The translations under genes were made by a program, and so were the position numbers. The notes beneath the pieces were generated by a model, which saw nothing but the letters and a program-made list of their open reading frames with translations, had not been told where the DNA came from and made no database searches. Source: Pseudonocardia sediminis (GTDB taxonomy: Bacteria > Actinomycetota > Actinomycetes > Mycobacteriales > Pseudonocardiaceae). Taken from it: 64,000 nucleotides of DNA. This document shows positions 62,201 to 64,000 of the stretch, in pieces. Each line of letters begins with the position of its first letter. The first letter of the stretch is position 1. The DNA lies in assembly GCF_004217185.1 (NCBI RefSeq), contig NZ_SHKL01000001.1, positions 2,912,001 through 2,976,000 on the forward strand, in the 5' to 3' direction.

Positions 62201-63952
62201 CTACGGAGCTGTGACGTACCTCGACCTCAGGTACTCGCCGACCGACTTCCCGATCTGGTCGACGCGCAGGTTCGACGAACCCCCGGTCCCGAGCAGCCCC
62301 TTGAGGACGACGTGCACCGCCCGCAGGTGCGGCAGCTCGTGCCGGACGACCTCGCAGTCCTTCGCCTCCGGCAGGAGCTCGCGGATCTTCTCGGTGCTCA
62401 GGGTCGTGCGCAGCCACTCCCAGTGCGCCGGGTCCGGCGCCCAGATCCCGACGTTGGAGTTGCCGCCCTTGTCCCCGGCCCGCGCGTAGGTGAGGTCGCC
62501 GAGCATCACCCGGCCCCCACCGGCCCGGGGGGCGCCGGCGGACCCGTCCTGCGGGGGCTGGGCGATCTCCTCGACGGTGGCGAACCGGGACGTGACGGGC
62601 GCGTCGAGCACCGTTCCGTCGTCGAGCACGGCGCGGTGCGGGACGAGCTCGGCGGGCAGCAGCGCGGGCCAGTAGTCGATCCGTGGCCACGGCTCGCTGA
62701 CCCGCTGGGCGTGCCCGTCGTGGTGGAAGCCGGGAAATCCCTGCAGGTAGAGGCTGCCGACGGCGGGGACGAACCGGCGCAACGGCTCGGGGTCGCGGGC
62801 GGTCGCGATCACCCGGATCGGGACCGTCGCCTCCCACTGGTCGGACGGGTCCTGCGCCGCGGTGCCCAGCGGCGTCACGTCGAGTTGGTCGACGTGGCCC
62901 TCGAGCTGGGCGCGCAGCTGCTCGCGCAGCAGGTCCACCTTCTCGGCGACGTTCGGGGAGGTGCAGAACAGCATCTGGGAGATCTCGTAGCCGATCGGCG
63001 CGAACACCGCGATCTTCGCCGTCGGCGGCGGGGGAGATCCGGTGACCGGCCCGATCGCGACCCGGTCGGGCCCGACCTGCTCCAGCGTCACCGTGTCCAG
63101 GTGCACGGTGGCGTCGGGGTTGAGGTAGCGCGGGCCCTGGATCTCGTAGACGAGCTGGGCGGTGACCGTGTCGACGGTGACCATGCCGCCGTCGCGGGCG
63201 TGCTTGGTGATCACACTGGAACCGTCGGCGGCGATCTCGCCGATCGGGAAGCCGCACTTCACCATGCCCGGGACCTGCGTGAACCCGGAGAAGTTGCCGC
63301 CGGTGGCGTGCGCGCCGCACTCGATGACGTGCCCGGCGGTGACGGCGCCGGCCAGGGCGTCCCAGTCGTCCGGGGTCCAGCCGTGCCACCAGGCCGCGGG
63401 CCCGGCCGTCAGCGAGGCGTCGGTGACGCGGCCGGTGACGACGATGTCGGCACCCCCGGCCAGCGCGGCGGCGATGCCGAACCCGCCCAGATAGGAGTTC
63501 GCCGCGATCGGCTCGACGCCCCAGTCCTTGAGCGGCGCGCCGGTGTCGAGGTGCTCCATCCCGTGGCCCTCGGTGTGGAACTCGCCGAGCCGGTCCAGCA
63601 CGTTGTCGCCCTCGACGTGGGCGACCCGTAGCGACAGCCCGGCCGCGGCGATCCGCTCCCGCAGCGCGTCGGCCAGGCCGGAGGGGTTGAAGCCGCCGGC
63701 GTTGGTGACGACCTTGGTCCCGCGCTCGGCGATCGTGGCCAGATGCGGCTCGAGCTGGCGCAGGAAGTAGGCGACGTACCCGCCGCTCGCGTCCTTGCGG
63801 TAGCCCACGGCCAGCGCGGCGAGGGTGACCTCGGCCAGGTAATCGCCCATCAGGACGTCGACGGGGTCACCGGCCAGCGCCTCGTCGATCGCGGTGAAGC
63901 GGTCGCCGAGGTAGCCGGAGAAGTTGCCGATCCGGATCGGGTTGCGGGGCAC
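62201..63952 (-). CDS. DUF1446 / AtuA-like acyclic terpene utilisation family protein
   Basis: A 583-residue protein. The AtuA-like N-terminal part (about 1-450) starts IRIGNFSGYLGDRFTAIDEAL and has VLMGDYLAEVTLAALA, KVVTNAGGFNPSGLADALR, ADIVVTGRVTDASLTAGPAAWWHGW and the GPRYLNPDATVHLDTVTLEQVGPDRVAIGPV segment. The C-terminal 120 residues (LGDLTYARAGDKGGNSNVGIWAPDP) form a second AtuA-type domain. Homologues act in acyclic isoprenoid degradation operons, but the exact role is not known. Its operon seems to continue upstream beyond the window edge. Confidence 0.88.
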   Translation of the reverse strand: MPRNPIRIGNFSGYLGDRFTAIDEALAGDPVDVLMGDYLAEVTLAALAVGYRKDASGGYVAYFLRQLEPHLATIAERGTKVVTNAGGFNPSGLADALRERIAAAGLSLRVAHVEGDNVLDRLGEFHTEGHGMEHLDTGAPLKDWGVEPIAANSYLGGFGIAAALAGGADIVVTGRVTDASLTAGPAAWWHGWTPDDWDALAGAVTAGHVIECGAHATGGNFSGFTQVPGMVKCGFPIGEIAADGSSVITKHARDGGMVTVDTVTAQLVYEIQGPRYLNPDATVHLDTVTLEQVGPDRVAIGPVTGSPPPPTAKIAVFAPIGYEISQMLFCTSPNVAEKVDLLREQLRAQLEGHVDQLDVTPLGTAAQDPSDQWEATVPIRVIATARDPEPLRRFVPAVGSLYLQGFPGFHHDGHAQRVSEPWPRIDYWPALLPAELVPHRAVLDDGTVLDAPVTSRFATVEEIAQPPQDGSAGAPRAGGGRVMLGDLTYARAGDKGGNSNVGIWAPDPAHWEWLRTTLSTEKIRELLPEAKDCEVVRHELPHLRAVHVVLKGLLGTGGSSNLRVDQIGKSVGEYLRSRYVTAP

Positions 63953-64000
63953 GGGGGTGACCTCCAGTCGAGCCGGGGCGCGGGCGGCCCCTCCCGGTCT

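Overview
The window is about 73% G+C, with GTG/TTG starts, ATGA/GTGA stop-start overlaps, an XRE-DUF397 gene pair, a DUF574 methyltransferase, an AftB-like arabinosyltransferase, a GpgS homologue and DUF5709/DUF5996 proteins. Together these point to a mycolic-acid-branch or Pseudonocardiales-type actinobacterium (Pseudonocardia-like is my best guess; no rRNA or tRNA gene is present to confirm it). I saw no tRNA, rRNA, CRISPR array, phage or insertion sequence.

Region 1 (1-17.3 kb) is a catecholate siderophore operon on the + strand: a partial 2,3-dihydro-DHB dehydrogenase, isochorismate synthase, DHB-AMP ligase, isochorismatase, a free-standing aryl carrier protein, a siderophore-interacting (ferric reductase) protein, a 3495-residue NRPS and an MFS exporter. 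Most genes overlap by 4 bases. The NRPS reads C-A-PCP-E-C-A-PCP-E-C and stops after a third condensation domain, with no thioesterase or reductase.

Region 2 (17.4-38.8 kb) is rich in nitrile, cyanide and amide chemistry. A cobalt-type nitrile hydratase (beta-alpha-accessory, + strand) is followed by two DUF genes. Then comes an actinobacterial variant of the Nit1C cluster linked to cyanide use and nitrogen starvation: a MSMEG_0572-type protein, a radical SAM protein, an acetyltransferase-AIR synthase fusion, a carbon-nitrogen hydrolase, a second hydrolase whose catalytic Cys and Glu are both Asp, a 62-residue protein and a luciferase-like flavin oxidoreductase, with a divergent MSMEG_0569-type flavoprotein. 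A GlnR-like half-site lies in the divergent promoter region. A second, differently ordered nitrile hydratase set (alpha-beta-accessory, - strand) lies at 37-38.6 kb. Between the two are ordinary genes: SelO, OsmC, a cysteine desulfurase, an MFS transporter with a His-rich tail, an amino-acid permease and GpgS.

Region 3 (38.8-54.9 kb) is mixed core and accessory material: a Nudix hydrolase, a 30-bp/96-bp tandem repeat array, acetyl-CoA synthetase, a DUF3500 protein, a Ser/Thr kinase, an FAD monooxygenase with an 18-bp palindrome at its promoter, a decayed beta-lactamase-fold hydrolase, a DUF574 methyltransferase, an XRE/DUF397 pair, an Lrp regulator divergent from a 2-keto acid decarboxylase, a methyltransferase, PPK2 and a PhyH-like dioxygenase.

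Region 4 (54.9-64 kb) holds an SDR, an acetamidase/formamidase with an FmdB-type zinc ribbon gene, a lactonase-like metallo-beta-lactamase, a Sua5-like protein, membrane proteins including an AftB-like glycosyltransferase, an SMR efflux/TetR operon and an AtuA/DUF1446 protein. The nitrile hydratases would make amides, and the hydrolases and formamidase could take these on to acid and ammonia, but that link is inferred from gene content only.
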